Below, piece by piece: positions 9,608 to 18,542 of a stretch of DNA of 64,000 bases (its first letter is position 1; the number at the start of each line of letters is the position of its first letter). Source of the DNA: Hahella sp. KA22 (GTDB lineage: Bacteria; Pseudomonadota; Gammaproteobacteria; Pseudomonadales; Oleiphilaceae); contig NZ_CP035490.1 in NCBI RefSeq assembly GCF_004135205.1, positions 1,488,001-1,552,000 of the forward strand. The letters run 5' to 3'. The translations under genes were made by a program, and so were the position numbers. The notes beneath the pieces were generated by a model that worked only from the letters and a program-made list of their open reading frames with translations, had not been told where the DNA came from and made no database searches.

Positions 9608-9979
9608 TTAAAAATAGACGTCGTCAGGATTGAATCGGTAGTCGCCCATGTTTTGCTTACGCTCCTGGCGCAGCTTGCGTACTTGCGCCTGTGCTTGCAG
9701 GCCCCAGATGCTGATGGCGTTCTCCAGGAGGTCAAAATTGATGTTCAGCAGTGACCCCGCTATTGCATTCATCGCGGCGTGGGCTTGCATGAAGCTGTGA
9801 TAGGGGCCTTGCAGTTTCACCTTCACTGCGGGCTTGCTTTCCGGCCCCGCCAGTGCGATCAGGGTATAAGTGGCGTCGCCTGTATCTTTGATAAATAACT
9901 CTACCCGTTGCCGGTCATTGCCCGAGAGGGCGCAGAATTTGGCGTCGTCAGCAAGAGGGGAACGGTAATCCAGACGCAT
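9608..9979 (-). CDS. Conserved-looking hypothetical protein, 123 residues
   Basis: A soluble protein starting MRLDYRSPLADDAKFCALSG. The ATG at 9979 has GGGAGA at good spacing; the frame extends further upstream only without a ribosome binding site. The N-terminal half looks like a small mixed fold (VELFIKDTGDATYTLIAL). The C-terminal half is helical and rich in Gln and Arg (LQAQAQVRKLRQERKQ) and ends in NPDDVYF. It has no signal peptide or membrane segment. It lies 117 bases beyond the panP gene on the same strand and could be the last gene of that transcript. No function is assigned. Confidence 0.6.
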   Translation of the reverse strand: MRLDYRSPLADDAKFCALSGNDRQRVELFIKDTGDATYTLIALAGPESKPAVKVKLQGPYHSFMQAHAAMNAIAGSLLNINFDLLENAISIWGLQAQAQVRKLRQERKQNMGDYRFNPDDVYF

Positions 9980-10096
9980 AAGCTTCTCCCATAGTGATAC
10001 TGCCGGGAAGCCCTTAATGTGCACTGAATTATTGATGGGTGCAATGATGTTGATCGAATTTTGCGCTGTTTTACCGTTTTACAGGAATGCGGCGTC

Positions 10097-11761
10097 TCAG
10101 GACGCCGCTGCTTTGGCCGTTGAAATTGCGCAGAGATTACGTAGTTCATCCATGCGATCAGTAAGAAGATCTTCCGCGGCGATAGCCCGCTGCTCCTCAA
10201 GAATATCCTGCAGAATTTCCGCTGTCGTCAGCGGATTCGCCAGCACAACCCTGAAGACGACGCAGGCCTGCCCATCATAAGCGGCGGGATTGAGCCGCGT
10301 CCGGGACACGAATGCTTTGCCCCGCGCCCGCTGGGTTTTCTGAATGCCTTTGGTGATTCGGCTCAGACAGTCGTTAATGGCCTGCTGGCGCTCGTCATCG
10401 GCGAACTCCAGGGCCTGCCTCACCCAGGCGGGACAATATCGATAGGTGAGAATGTTGAGTTCTGGCTCACTGATGAGTTCGAAGTCGTCGGCCTCATTGA
10501 TCATTGACGCGAAGGCTTTGGCTTTTTCGATGCCGAGGTCGATCAGAATCTCGTAACCGGTGCGGCCAATGATTTTTAAGCCGGACTGTATGAGCATGGC
10601 CATACCAGGTCGCGAACCTTCCAGTGTTTTACTGCCGAGGTCGCGAGACCCCTGACGAATGATGTACTGGGCGTGATGCTCTATGGCGTTGCTGGTGGAC
10701 GGGTTCTTGAACACGACCAACCCTGCGCCCATTGGCACGTAAAGCTGTTTATGGGCGTCCATAGTGACGGAGTCCGCTAGCTCTATGCCTTTCAGCAAAT
10801 GCCTGTAATTATTGGAGAATAAAGTGGGCCCGCCCCAGGCTGCGTCAACATGAAAGTAAGTGTTGAACTCTTTGGCGATGGCGGCCATTTCCTCCAGCGG
10901 ATCAATGTTGCCGGTTTCCGTTGTGCCAGCGATGCCTACCAGACTGATAATGCGCACTTTGGCGTCCCGCAGTTCTTCGCACGTGGCGCGCAAGGCTTGC
11001 AGGTCGATTTTGTTATTGGAGCCGGTCGGGATGGCGATGATATTGTCGCTGCCCAGACCAAGCAGGTCGGCGGACTTACTGAGAGAATAGTGGCCCCGCT
11101 TGGAGACCAGCACCGCCGCGCCTTCATAACCGTAGTGCTTCAGGGCCTTGAACATGCCTTCGCGACGTACGCCTTTAAAGACGGAGTCAGCAGGAAAGCA
11201 CAGGTTCCTCGCCACCCAGAGCGCGGTGATATTGGCCACCGTGCCGCCTGAGCACATGCTGCCCAGCGCCGCGCTGCTATTGTGCATCCACTCTTGGTAA
11301 TAAGCGTCGTCTCTGTCATAGACAAGCCGATGCATCATTCCAATGACCTGGCGCTCTAACGGCGTAAACGCCTTGGAGGTCTCCGTTTTCACCAGATTCT
11401 GGTTCAGCGCGATCATGATTTTCGACAGCGGCAGCATGAAATAGGGCAGCGCTGACGTCATATGGCCGATAAAACTGGGTGAGGCTGTATGAACGGACTG
11501 GGAAACGAGCTTATCCAGTAGGAACTGAGTCTGCTCGGAGACGAACACGGGCTCTTCCGGAATGCGGGACTCGGCGAAGTCTTTCTCCATTTCGCTGAGA
11601 TCTTTTTCCACCGCCACAATGTGATCCTGTAGGAATCCGGCCAGATTCTGTGAGATTTTCTGGTCGATTCGACCCAGTGTGGAATTAGGCGCTTCGGGGA
11701 TAGTAAACACCCGATACATGGTTTCCAAACTGGCTTTGGCGATTTTTTTGGTCTTCGACAT
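10097..11761 (-). CDS. panP: Pyridoxal-dependent aspartate 1-decarboxylase PanP
   Basis: A 554-residue group II PLP decarboxylase. Visible landmarks are SFIGHMTSALPYFMLPL, the CSGGTVANITALW segment, the cofactor-binding HVDAAWGGP, and the PLP lysine motif DAHKQLYVPMGAG. The family converts L-aspartate to beta-alanine for pantothenate and CoA synthesis in bacteria that lack PanD, as described for Vibrio PanP; related glutamate decarboxylases are the main alternative. Length and the N-terminal MYRVFTIPEAPNSTLG stretch fit the PanP-type subgroup. The protein is cytoplasmic. The gene follows a DUF503 gene and a DsbA-like gene on the minus strand. coaBC and coaD, also CoA genes, lie elsewhere in the window. 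Confidence 0.82.
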   Translation of the reverse strand: MSKTKKIAKASLETMYRVFTIPEAPNSTLGRIDQKISQNLAGFLQDHIVAVEKDLSEMEKDFAESRIPEEPVFVSEQTQFLLDKLVSQSVHTASPSFIGHMTSALPYFMLPLSKIMIALNQNLVKTETSKAFTPLERQVIGMMHRLVYDRDDAYYQEWMHNSSAALGSMCSGGTVANITALWVARNLCFPADSVFKGVRREGMFKALKHYGYEGAAVLVSKRGHYSLSKSADLLGLGSDNIIAIPTGSNNKIDLQALRATCEELRDAKVRIISLVGIAGTTETGNIDPLEEMAAIAKEFNTYFHVDAAWGGPTLFSNNYRHLLKGIELADSVTMDAHKQLYVPMGAGLVVFKNPSTSNAIEHHAQYIIRQGSRDLGSKTLEGSRPGMAMLIQSGLKIIGRTGYEILIDLGIEKAKAFASMINEADDFELISEPELNILTYRYCPAWVRQALEFADDERQQAINDCLSRITKGIQKTQRARGKAFVSRTRLNPAAYDGQACVVFRVVLANPLTTAEILQDILEEQRAIAAEDLLTDRMDELRNLCAISTAKAAAS

Positions 11762-11989
11762 AGGACCCCGCTACCGCTTAATGGCGCTTTCGGGACGCGC
11801 GGAGTCGCCCCCGCGTGTCCAGCAACAATATTCCTGGGCTCAGGTCTGGCCGCAGGGGGCGGACCGAGCCGACGCGCAAGTATAGAGGTTGTCAAATACA
11901 AGCGCCAGTCGCCCGATAGTACACCAGTTAGCAGCTGTTTTGCATCAATCGGCGCCTTGTCGAGCCCACCGATATGGGGCTCGGTCGCC

Positions 11990-12271
11990 TTACAATGGCT
12001 CTTGTTCGAAAAGCGTAATGCGCGCGTCCAAACTTTGCGCCAGTGTCTGCTCAAGTTGCGACAGCTGTCTGTCCGCTGTCGCTCGGTTAGGCGCCAGAAG
12101 AACTAAAGTCCACTCGCCGGTTTGCAAAGCGTCTGCCTGTCCGGACTCGATAATCGCCAAGTGTGGCTGTCGACCCAGTTTCTCGCGAACGCCGCTGGTG
12201 CGCTGACGTTTTTCTTTTAGCGACGCGCATCCTTGTAGCTGAAATTCTAACCTGATGACGAAACCATGCAT
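11990..12271 (-). CDS. DUF503 (YlxP-like) protein
   Basis: A 93-residue protein with the features I associate with DUF503: an N-terminal strand (FVIRLEFQLQGC), the conserved SLKEKR motif, and a C-terminal helix (LSQLEQTLAQSLDARITLFEQE). Firmicutes homologues (YlxP) are found with ribosome and translation genes; the molecular role is unsettled. It lies 29 bases beyond the DsbA-like gene on the same strand, so the two are probably co-transcribed. There is only a weak G-rich ribosome binding site. Confidence 0.7.
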   Translation of the reverse strand: MHGFVIRLEFQLQGCASLKEKRQRTSGVREKLGRQPHLAIIESGQADALQTGEWTLVLLAPNRATADRQLSQLEQTLAQSLDARITLFEQEPL

Positions 12272-12300
12272 GACGCGCCCCGTATAATCTTGCTATTGCC

Positions 12301-13362
12301 TCAACCTGCGCGGGAGCGCGCTACGGCTGCATTGACGGCTTCTTCCAATGCGGCTTCCAGGTTATCTCCATGGAATGGGAGACCATTAATGAAGATTGCG
12401 GGCGTGCCGCGCAGTCCCAGCGCCATCGCCTGATTTTGCTCTTTTTCCACGAACTGCACGGCTTCTGCACTGGAGGCGCACTCTTCGATTTTAGCGCCGT
12501 CAAGGCCAAGCTTTTCTGCGACGCCAGCGACGGAGGCCTCGTTTAGTTTTCCTTCATAGTCAAAAAAGGCGTCATGGAACTCCCAGTATTTATCCTGTTT
12601 GCCGGCGCAGTAAGCGGCCTGAGCCAGGTACACGGAGGTTTTTCCGGTCACGGGAAAGTCCACCATGGTCCAGCGTACGCTATCGCTTTGTTTTTCAATT
12701 ATTTTTCGTAAGGTATGCGAGGCGTGCTTGCAGTGAGGACAGCGAAAATCCGCAAACTCTACAATGCTGACGGGAGCCTGGGCGGCGCCGCGGACCGGAT
12801 AGCCTTCCAGTTGCAGATCCGCAACGGGAGCGTTGGGCTCAACCAGATGCAAACTAAGCTGTCCCTGCTTCTTCAGGCTTGAGATGAGGTCGTGTTCTGC
12901 GCGCTGTAGACGGTCTTTCTGCAGGGCGTCCTTGATTGCGTCTTTGATTTCGTAGAAGGGGCGCTGGATTTGCTGTTTGTTGGCTTCAAAAAACTGTGAA
13001 ACTTCTTCGTCAGTGACAGGTTTGATTTCAATCAGCTCATTACGAATCTGTTCTTTAGAAACATTCCGCGCCTTCGCCAGGTTTTGAAAATGCACCTGAA
13101 GCGCAGCGTTTTCCAGAATTTGTGACTTACGTTCAAAAACTTGCTGCTCAAGCTCGAACAACGCGGCGGCCCCGGCATATGGCAGTTGCTCAGGCGTATA
13201 TTCCTCACCTTGTAGTGTGAACAACGAATCGCCTGCCGTTGGGGCTGACAGGGCTCCTTGGGAGAAGCGGGCCGAGTGCAGTAGCGTGGCGATCAAGAGA
13301 CCAAGCGCAAACATAATTACGCCGATATAGAGAGCCGGAATCGGTTTTTTCTGAGTAGCCAT
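12301..13362 (-). CDS. Membrane-anchored DsbA-like thioredoxin-fold protein
   Basis: A 353-residue protein with one N-terminal membrane anchor (about residues 8-29). A helical region follows (about 45-165; QIRNELIEIKPVTDEEVSQFFE), resembling SurA-like N-domains. The C-terminal thioredoxin-like DsbA domain (about 180-350) carries the redox motif FRCPHC and the cis-proline loop RGTPAIFING. It should act on the periplasmic side as a thiol oxidoreductase or disulfide isomerase. It differs from the classical DsbA at 32443 by its anchor and extra helical domain. It is the first gene of a minus-strand run with the DUF503 and panP genes. A 16-bp inverted repeat lies about 110 bases upstream of its start. 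Confidence 0.8.
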   Translation of the reverse strand: MATQKKPIPALYIGVIMFALGLLIATLLHSARFSQGALSAPTAGDSLFTLQGEEYTPEQLPYAGAAALFELEQQVFERKSQILENAALQVHFQNLAKARNVSKEQIRNELIEIKPVTDEEVSQFFEANKQQIQRPFYEIKDAIKDALQKDRLQRAEHDLISSLKKQGQLSLHLVEPNAPVADLQLEGYPVRGAAQAPVSIVEFADFRCPHCKHASHTLRKIIEKQSDSVRWTMVDFPVTGKTSVYLAQAAYCAGKQDKYWEFHDAFFDYEGKLNEASVAGVAEKLGLDGAKIEECASSAEAVQFVEKEQNQAMALGLRGTPAIFINGLPFHGDNLEAALEEAVNAAVARSRAG

Positions 13363-13469
13363 GAGCGTTTTTGGTGGGGTCTAGTCTAATTGGTTGATAT
13401 TAATATGCTATCGATTGCGATAAATAATTGTTGATCCGCGTCAGGACCTTACTTGGGAGCCATGGCATT

Positions 13470-13485
13470 CTGACAGACCTGTCAG
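13470..13485. promoter_or_regulatory. 16-bp inverted repeat, possible TetR operator
   Basis: CTGACAG-AC-CTGTCAG is a perfect 7-bp inverted repeat between the 3' end of the TetR gene and the start of the DsbA-like gene. Its size and symmetry fit a TetR-family operator. The position suggests control of the DsbA-like operon, but binding is not shown. Confidence 0.4.
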
Positions 13486-13574
13486 GCCTGCGCCAGTAGC
13501 GTTCCAGCTTGTTTTAGGCGATCATTGCGTCCCTCCGGGGACATTGTTTAATACATGACGGAGAGTTTTTGTTA

Positions 13575-14228
13575 TCAGTGCTTTGGAATAGGCCCGATTG
13601 CATTAATGCAGAATTCTGCAATATCCATGACGATCGGGTGGTCCGCGGTGATGGGCGGTTGCATGTCGCTGCTTAGGCCAGGGACGTAGGACTTGATCTG
13701 TTCGGCGAGGGGGCCGATCAGGGATTCCGCCAACGCGCCAACCAGCGCTGCGCCGCTGACCTCCGGGTTCTGTGGACGTAGCGCCGCTGACTTGACGCCT
13801 TCCGCTATGGTCTGGCTGAAGAGTTCTGCGTAAGCCTGGCGGTAGTTCAGACGTTCTTGGTCCAACACCGGATCTACGGGTTCAGCAATGAGCGCATAGG
13901 CCAGACGTCTGCCGCGCAAGGCTCTGCGCGCGAAGGTGGCGATAGCAAGACGCAGACGGACATCAATGTCGCCTGATGCGTTGAGAGAGGCTGCGACCTG
14001 ATCCACTTCGCGCTGGGTGACATGGCGAAAGACTTCGGCGCAGAGCGTGGATTTGTCCGGGAAGTAGCGGTACACAGTTCCTGTGGCGACGCCGGCGCGA
14101 GCGGCGATAGCCGCTACCGAGGCTCCTTTGAAGCCGGCTTCGGAAATGAGTTCTTCCGCGGCTTTGAACAGGCGCAATTTGATGGTTTCTTTGCGCGCCC
14201 GCACTTTCTCTGTTTCTCGGTAAGCCAT
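13575..14228 (-). CDS. TetR/AcrR-family transcriptional regulator
   Basis: A 217-residue regulator. The N-terminal TetR domain (about 12-60) includes LFKAAEELISEAGFKGASVAAIAARAGVATGTVYRYF, abbreviated here to its key helix-turn-helix GVATGTVYRYFPDK. The ligand-binding half (about 75-215) is helical and of a common unspecialised type. The start ATG has no clear Shine-Dalgarno sequence. It lies upstream of the DsbA-like gene on the same strand and may regulate it or itself. The ligand is not predictable from sequence. Confidence 0.85.
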   Translation of the reverse strand: MAYRETEKVRARKETIKLRLFKAAEELISEAGFKGASVAAIAARAGVATGTVYRYFPDKSTLCAEVFRHVTQREVDQVAASLNASGDIDVRLRLAIATFARRALRGRRLAYALIAEPVDPVLDQERLNYRQAYAELFSQTIAEGVKSAALRPQNPEVSGAALVGALAESLIGPLAEQIKSYVPGLSSDMQPPITADHPIVMDIAEFCINAIGPIPKH

Positions 14229-14346
14229 GGGGCGATTGACGCGGTCTGTTGCAGTAAGGGAAAAGTAAGTGCGTGAAAGTATTACGAAGTTTCAATAAAT
14301 ATAAAAGAGGTTTCCTTCCCTGATGAGTTGTTCCCCGCAGTAAGCC

Positions 14347-14401
14347 GCGACGGATTTTCCCATGCGGCGTCAGATTGACGCTCCATCGGAAAATCCGTCG
14401 C
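14347..14401. repeat. 55-base near-perfect hairpin element
   Basis: The outer arms are a perfect 14-bp inverted repeat (GCGACGGATTTTCC at 14347 and its complement at 14388). Inside are ATG/CAT and GCGTCA-GAT-TGACGC arms, so almost the whole 55 bases can fold into one stem. There is no T-tract on either side, so it is not a standard terminator. It lies between the TetR start and the leader of the c-di-GMP gene. Confidence 0.75.
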
Positions 14402-14506
14402 CCAGGAATGTCCGGTGATAAACGACTTCTGTAAATTCGGTGGCCCAAGGGGCTGGCGGTTGCTGAATCGTGGGCGATGACTAAACTGATTTAAGGGAAC
14501 CTTCAT

Positions 14507-14527
14507 ATGACGCCCGTATTGTTTTGA
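14507..14527 (+). other. Six-codon leader ORF overlapping the next start
   Basis: ATG ACG CCC GTA TTG TTT TGA encodes MTPVLF. It has AAGGGA at correct spacing upstream. Its stop overlaps the ATG of the following gene (TGATG, sharing the A). The downstream start itself has no clear ribosome binding site, so translational coupling is plausible. Confidence 0.45.
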
Positions 14528-17500
14528 TGCAAAACAACAAACGCCAACACCCCCGTTATTCGCTGCAACATGAGGCGCTTATCGTGGCCAAAGGGTTCAC
14601 CCCTGCTTCCTGCGGGGTGGCCAACATTTGTGCTGGCGGTATGTTGTTGTCCGATATCGATTCGGAGAAACTGGCCCATCATTTGAGGGAAAAGCCCGAT
14701 TGCCGGGTGGAAGTGCATATTTTCTGCCAATACAACGGTAGCGAGCATCATCTTCGGTTGCTGGCCGACACCCGCAGGGTGGAGGGGCGTAAAGTGGGGA
14801 TTGAGTTTCTGCAGTCCCAGCCGCAGCTGGTGGAAATGATGCTCAAGATCCGGCAAAGCGCGCCCAACATGCCTTCCTATACCACCCGCAGCAAACGACA
14901 GAAGTTGAAGGAATGGTTCGAGAATGCGGCGGAACGTCTCATCGGCAATATGCTGGAAACATTCTTCACCAATATCGAAACTGAGTTGAACACCCGCATC
15001 GCCTCCAGCGCGGTGTTGCGCGACATCAATGCGTTCCGGGATGCGAAAGTTCTGTTTACCCAGGGACGCAAAAAATTCAAAAAAGATTTCATCGAGCATT
15101 GGCATCAGGAACTGGATTTACTCTTCGGCTCCCGTCCTATGGGCGAGTGGACGTCTAGCGAGCTGGAGTTAGTGGATAAGACTCAGTTTGAGGACTGGCT
15201 GGAAGTTCAAATGGTGGCGACGGCGGTGGCGAACCGACAGCGCACCCGTCTGTTCATGCTGAACCAGATGATCAGTCAGGTATCAGGCAAGGATATTGAT
15301 GACCGCTGGAACCCGATTGGACCGGCGGTGCTTTGTCAGTGCCTGCATTACGCGGTGAACTCTCTGCAGACGCCTGATCCAGCTAAGCCGGTGCTTTATC
15401 TGGCGTTTGAGCGTTTGCTCACGCGGGAGTTGGGAGATTCTTCCGACGAATTTATTGATATGTTCAAGTCCCATGGCCTCAAAGCCGTGCCCTTGGATCA
15501 GATGCGCACGAACTGGTCGGAAGGCCGCTCAAAACAGCGCTCGCCGGAGCCAAAAATTACCGAAGGCGCGGCTTCGGATCTGGAAAGTTTGGATTTCTCT
15601 CAAGACGCCCCCGTCGCTTCTGCGCCTTTACATCCCAGAATGCGCGCGCCTCGCGGCAGCATCCTCAGTCTGGTCAGAATGCAGCGTGGAGGGTATACGC
15701 CTTCCCGGGGCGTGTCAGAGCCGGGCGCGGATTACGAATATGGCGCAACCCAGCTTTTGCAGGATCTGCAGCAAAACCAGCGCGAGCTGTTAGGTTCTCT
15801 GGCGCAGCAGGACGGAACCATCCGGGAAGTCGTCGAAATCATGGCGGAAGGCGGGCGTGTGCATATGCCTTCCGACTCTCAGGAGGTTTGGGATCGCGTT
15901 GATCTGGTGGACCGTATTTTCGCGCCACTGTCTTCGCGCAATATGCCTACTGAGCTTAAAGGGCTGATCAACCAGCTGCGCATGCCGCTGCTTTTTTTGC
16001 TGCTGAAAGACAGCACTTTCCTGGATGACAGCCGACATCCCGCCCGGAGCGTGCTCAACCACTTTATGGCTCTGGCCTCCGCTGACCGGGTTTCCAGCAA
16101 AAGCCTGGAAAAAGTACTCAATGAAGTCATTGATGAACTCTCCGCGGGCCGCTTGGATGCGGCGTTGCTGGAGTCGGTTTCCAGCCGCCTGGAGCAACTG
16201 GTGGAGCGGCAGGAACGCGCCTTCGTTCGCAACGCGGAACGCATCGCCAAGACCTGCGAGGGCCGTGATCGCCTGAAGCGGGCGCGTAAGGCGGTCTCTC
16301 GACGCATCAGCACTTTATTAGCGGGCGCCCAGGTGGCGGACGTTGTGCTGGAGTTGCTGGCGGCGGGATGGGAAAACTTTATGGTGTTGGCGCTGCTGAA
16401 AGAAGGCGGCGATAGCGACAGCGTAGCTGACTACTTCGCCGTTATTGAGCAGTTACACGACTGGCTTGGTAAAGATAACGACAGCGAGGATCTGGCGTTT
16501 GAGCGCGAGCTTGAAGGCCCCGCAATGCTGGATTTGATTGATAAAGAGCTGGCCAGCAGCCCGGACCCCCAGAAGGCCTCCGCCGTTTGCAAAAAGTTAC
16601 GCGCCATATTTGCAGATGATTTGGCGGTTACTTACACTTTGGTCGCCGCTTACCCCACTGCCGAGGAAGCCGATGAAATCGGCGCTGAGAGCGATTCTGA
16701 GCTGGCGGAACGCTGGCAGGAAAGAGCGCACCAGTTGCAGGTGGGGGATTGGGTGGAAATGTGCGAGGCGGATACTACTCAACGCATGCGTCTGGTGTGG
16801 GTTGGGGAGGATGCTTATAAATTTGTCTTTCTAACCCCCCAGGGTTTACATGAGGTGCACTTGGACTATAGCGATTTGGTGACAAAGTTGGATCGGGGGC
16901 AGCTTGCGCGAGTGCAAGAGGGAGAAGTACCTTTTGTCGACCAAAGCCTTTATTCAATTGTCCAGGACCTCTACCACAAGATGGCCATTCAGGCCGTTCA
17001 CGACCCGCTTACCGGGTGTATGCACCGGCACGAATTCGAAAAGCAATTGCAGTATCTCGCCACCTGGGTGAAAAACAACGACGAAACTGCGGCGTTGATC
17101 GTTTTCGATATTGATCAGTTTGGCGCGATCAACAGCAACTATGGCAACGCTATTGGCGATCGCCTGCTGCGTGACTTCAGCCTGCTGGTCGATAGCTGGC
17201 TGGATGAGTTGCGGATTGAGCTTAAGTTGGGACGTATCGGCGGCAATGAGTTCGCCCTTTTGGTTTCTCCTGCAAGTCAGGATGTTGCGTTGGACGCGGC
17301 GGAGCGAGTCTGCAAGCAGTTTTCCAAGCACCGCTTTGAAGCCGGGGAAGGGCATTTCTCCGCGGCTCTCAGTGTCGGCGTCGTCATGATTAATGGCGGC
17401 AGTACTGACGCCAGCGCCTTATTGAATCACGCCAGCCTGGCGTGCCGCTCCGCCAAGCGCGCCGGCGGCAGCCGGGTAAAACTGTTCCTGGAAGAAGACC

Positions 17501-18270
17501 GCGATCAGGTGTTCCAACAGGAAGTCCTGCATTGGGTTTCCCGGATAGATCAGGCGATAGACGATTGCGATTTGTGGTTACGCGCGCAGCGTATTCAATC
17601 GATGGATAAATCCAGCGATGAGCACTTCTATGAAATATTGCTGGGCCTGAACGATCAGAACGGCAAACCGATTTCTCCAGCCGCTTTTATCGAGGCGGGA
17701 GAGCGCTATAAGCGCTCCATATATATTGATCGCTGGGTGGTGGATAACGTACTGGCCTGGATGCGCGCCAATCCCGCCAAGCTGGAAAACATGGGTGGTT
17801 TTACCATTAACCTGTCAGGACATTCGCTCAGTGACGACGGTTTCCTGGAGTTTCTTGAGGGGCACTTCCGTAAGGGCGGTTTTCCTGCACAGAAAGTTTG
17901 TTTCGAAATCACTGAAACCGCCGCGGTCGCCAGCCTGCACTACACCGCTGACTTTATCCGTGAACTGAAGCGCACTGGCTGCCGATTCGCGTTGGATGAT
18001 TTCGGTACGGGCTTCTCTTCCTACGCCTACTTGCAAAGTCTCCCCGTGGACTTTCTTAAGATTGACGGCGTGTTCGTCCGCGATATACACGAAAACATGA
18101 CCAATTACGCCATGGTGCGCTCTATTAATGAATTAGGGCGTTTCATGGGTATGGCGACGATCGCCGAGTGCGTGGAGAGTGTGGAAGTGCTGGAAGCCCT
18201 GAGTGAGATTGGCGTGGATTGGGTGCAAGGGTATATCGTCAGTAAACCGATTCCTTTGCTGGATCTTTAG
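14527..18270 (+). CDS. PilZ-DUF1631-GGDEF-EAL c-di-GMP protein (GGNEF, intact EAL)
   Basis: A 1247-residue cytoplasmic protein. An N-terminal PilZ-like domain (RQHPRYSL, VANICAGGML) is followed by a long helical DUF1631 region (about 120-770), then GGDEF (about 830-990) and EAL (about 1000-1245) domains. The GGDEF signature reads GGNEF (about residues 905-909), so cyclase activity is doubtful. The EAL domain has YEIL in place of EAL but keeps NLSGHSL, FEITE, LDDFGTG, LKIDG, AECVE and QGY, so phosphodiesterase activity is possible. It is a paralogue of the gene at 46437. The ATG is preferred to an adjacent in-frame TTG (14524). It lies alone, upstream of the SutA-like gene. Residue numbers are approximate. 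Confidence 0.88.
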   Translation: MQNNKRQHPRYSLQHEALIVAKGFTPASCGVANICAGGMLLSDIDSEKLAHHLREKPDCRVEVHIFCQYNGSEHHLRLLADTRRVEGRKVGIEFLQSQPQLVEMMLKIRQSAPNMPSYTTRSKRQKLKEWFENAAERLIGNMLETFFTNIETELNTRIASSAVLRDINAFRDAKVLFTQGRKKFKKDFIEHWHQELDLLFGSRPMGEWTSSELELVDKTQFEDWLEVQMVATAVANRQRTRLFMLNQMISQVSGKDIDDRWNPIGPAVLCQCLHYAVNSLQTPDPAKPVLYLAFERLLTRELGDSSDEFIDMFKSHGLKAVPLDQMRTNWSEGRSKQRSPEPKITEGAASDLESLDFSQDAPVASAPLHPRMRAPRGSILSLVRMQRGGYTPSRGVSEPGADYEYGATQLLQDLQQNQRELLGSLAQQDGTIREVVEIMAEGGRVHMPSDSQEVWDRVDLVDRIFAPLSSRNMPTELKGLINQLRMPLLFLLLKDSTFLDDSRHPARSVLNHFMALASADRVSSKSLEKVLNEVIDELSAGRLDAALLESVSSRLEQLVERQERAFVRNAERIAKTCEGRDRLKRARKAVSRRISTLLAGAQVADVVLELLAAGWENFMVLALLKEGGDSDSVADYFAVIEQLHDWLGKDNDSEDLAFERELEGPAMLDLIDKELASSPDPQKASAVCKKLRAIFADDLAVTYTLVAAYPTAEEADEIGAESDSELAERWQERAHQLQVGDWVEMCEADTTQRMRLVWVGEDAYKFVFLTPQGLHEVHLDYSDLVTKLDRGQLARVQEGEVPFVDQSLYSIVQDLYHKMAIQAVHDPLTGCMHRHEFEKQLQYLATWVKNNDETAALIVFDIDQFGAINSNYGNAIGDRLLRDFSLLVDSWLDELRIELKLGRIGGNEFALLVSPASQDVALDAAERVCKQFSKHRFEAGEGHFSAALSVGVVMINGGSTDASALLNHASLACRSAKRAGGSRVKLFLEEDRDQVFQQEVLHWVSRIDQAIDDCDLWLRAQRIQSMDKSSDEHFYEILLGLNDQNGKPISPAAFIEAGERYKRSIYIDRWVVDNVLAWMRANPAKLENMGGFTINLSGHSLSDDGFLEFLEGHFRKGGFPAQKVCFEITETAAVASLHYTADFIRELKRTGCRFALDDFGTGFSSYAYLQSLPVDFLKIDGVFVRDIHENMTNYAMVRSINELGRFMGMATIAECVESVEVLEALSEIGVDWVQGYIVSKPIPLLDL

Positions 18271-18441
18271 CTCCGCATTACTACATTTTCCTCTCCGACT
18301 ACGGTATCCCCCCTATATTTTGTATTCAGCTCATTTGAGTTGGGATGTGAGGTTTTGCGTTATGGATGGCGGCCTCAATCCCTTGTCTGGCAATGCTTAC
18401 AGAAAATCACAGTTTGATACAAAATTCTTCTCATAGAACAT

Positions 18442-18469
18442 TTGCAGAGTCTCATCGCTCAACTATAAA
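18442..18469 (+). promoter_or_regulatory. Probable sigma-70 promoter of the SutA-like gene
   Basis: TTGCAG, a 16-base spacer and TATAAA lie about 73 bases before the start codon. The -10 element is embedded in a short inverted repeat (TCAAC...GTTGA). Confidence 0.45.
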
Positions 18470-18542
18470 TAGGTTGAAAATTCCCAGAGGACATAACAAC
18501 AAAGGATAGCGACCACATACTCTGTCTTTTGGAGGTAACCCC

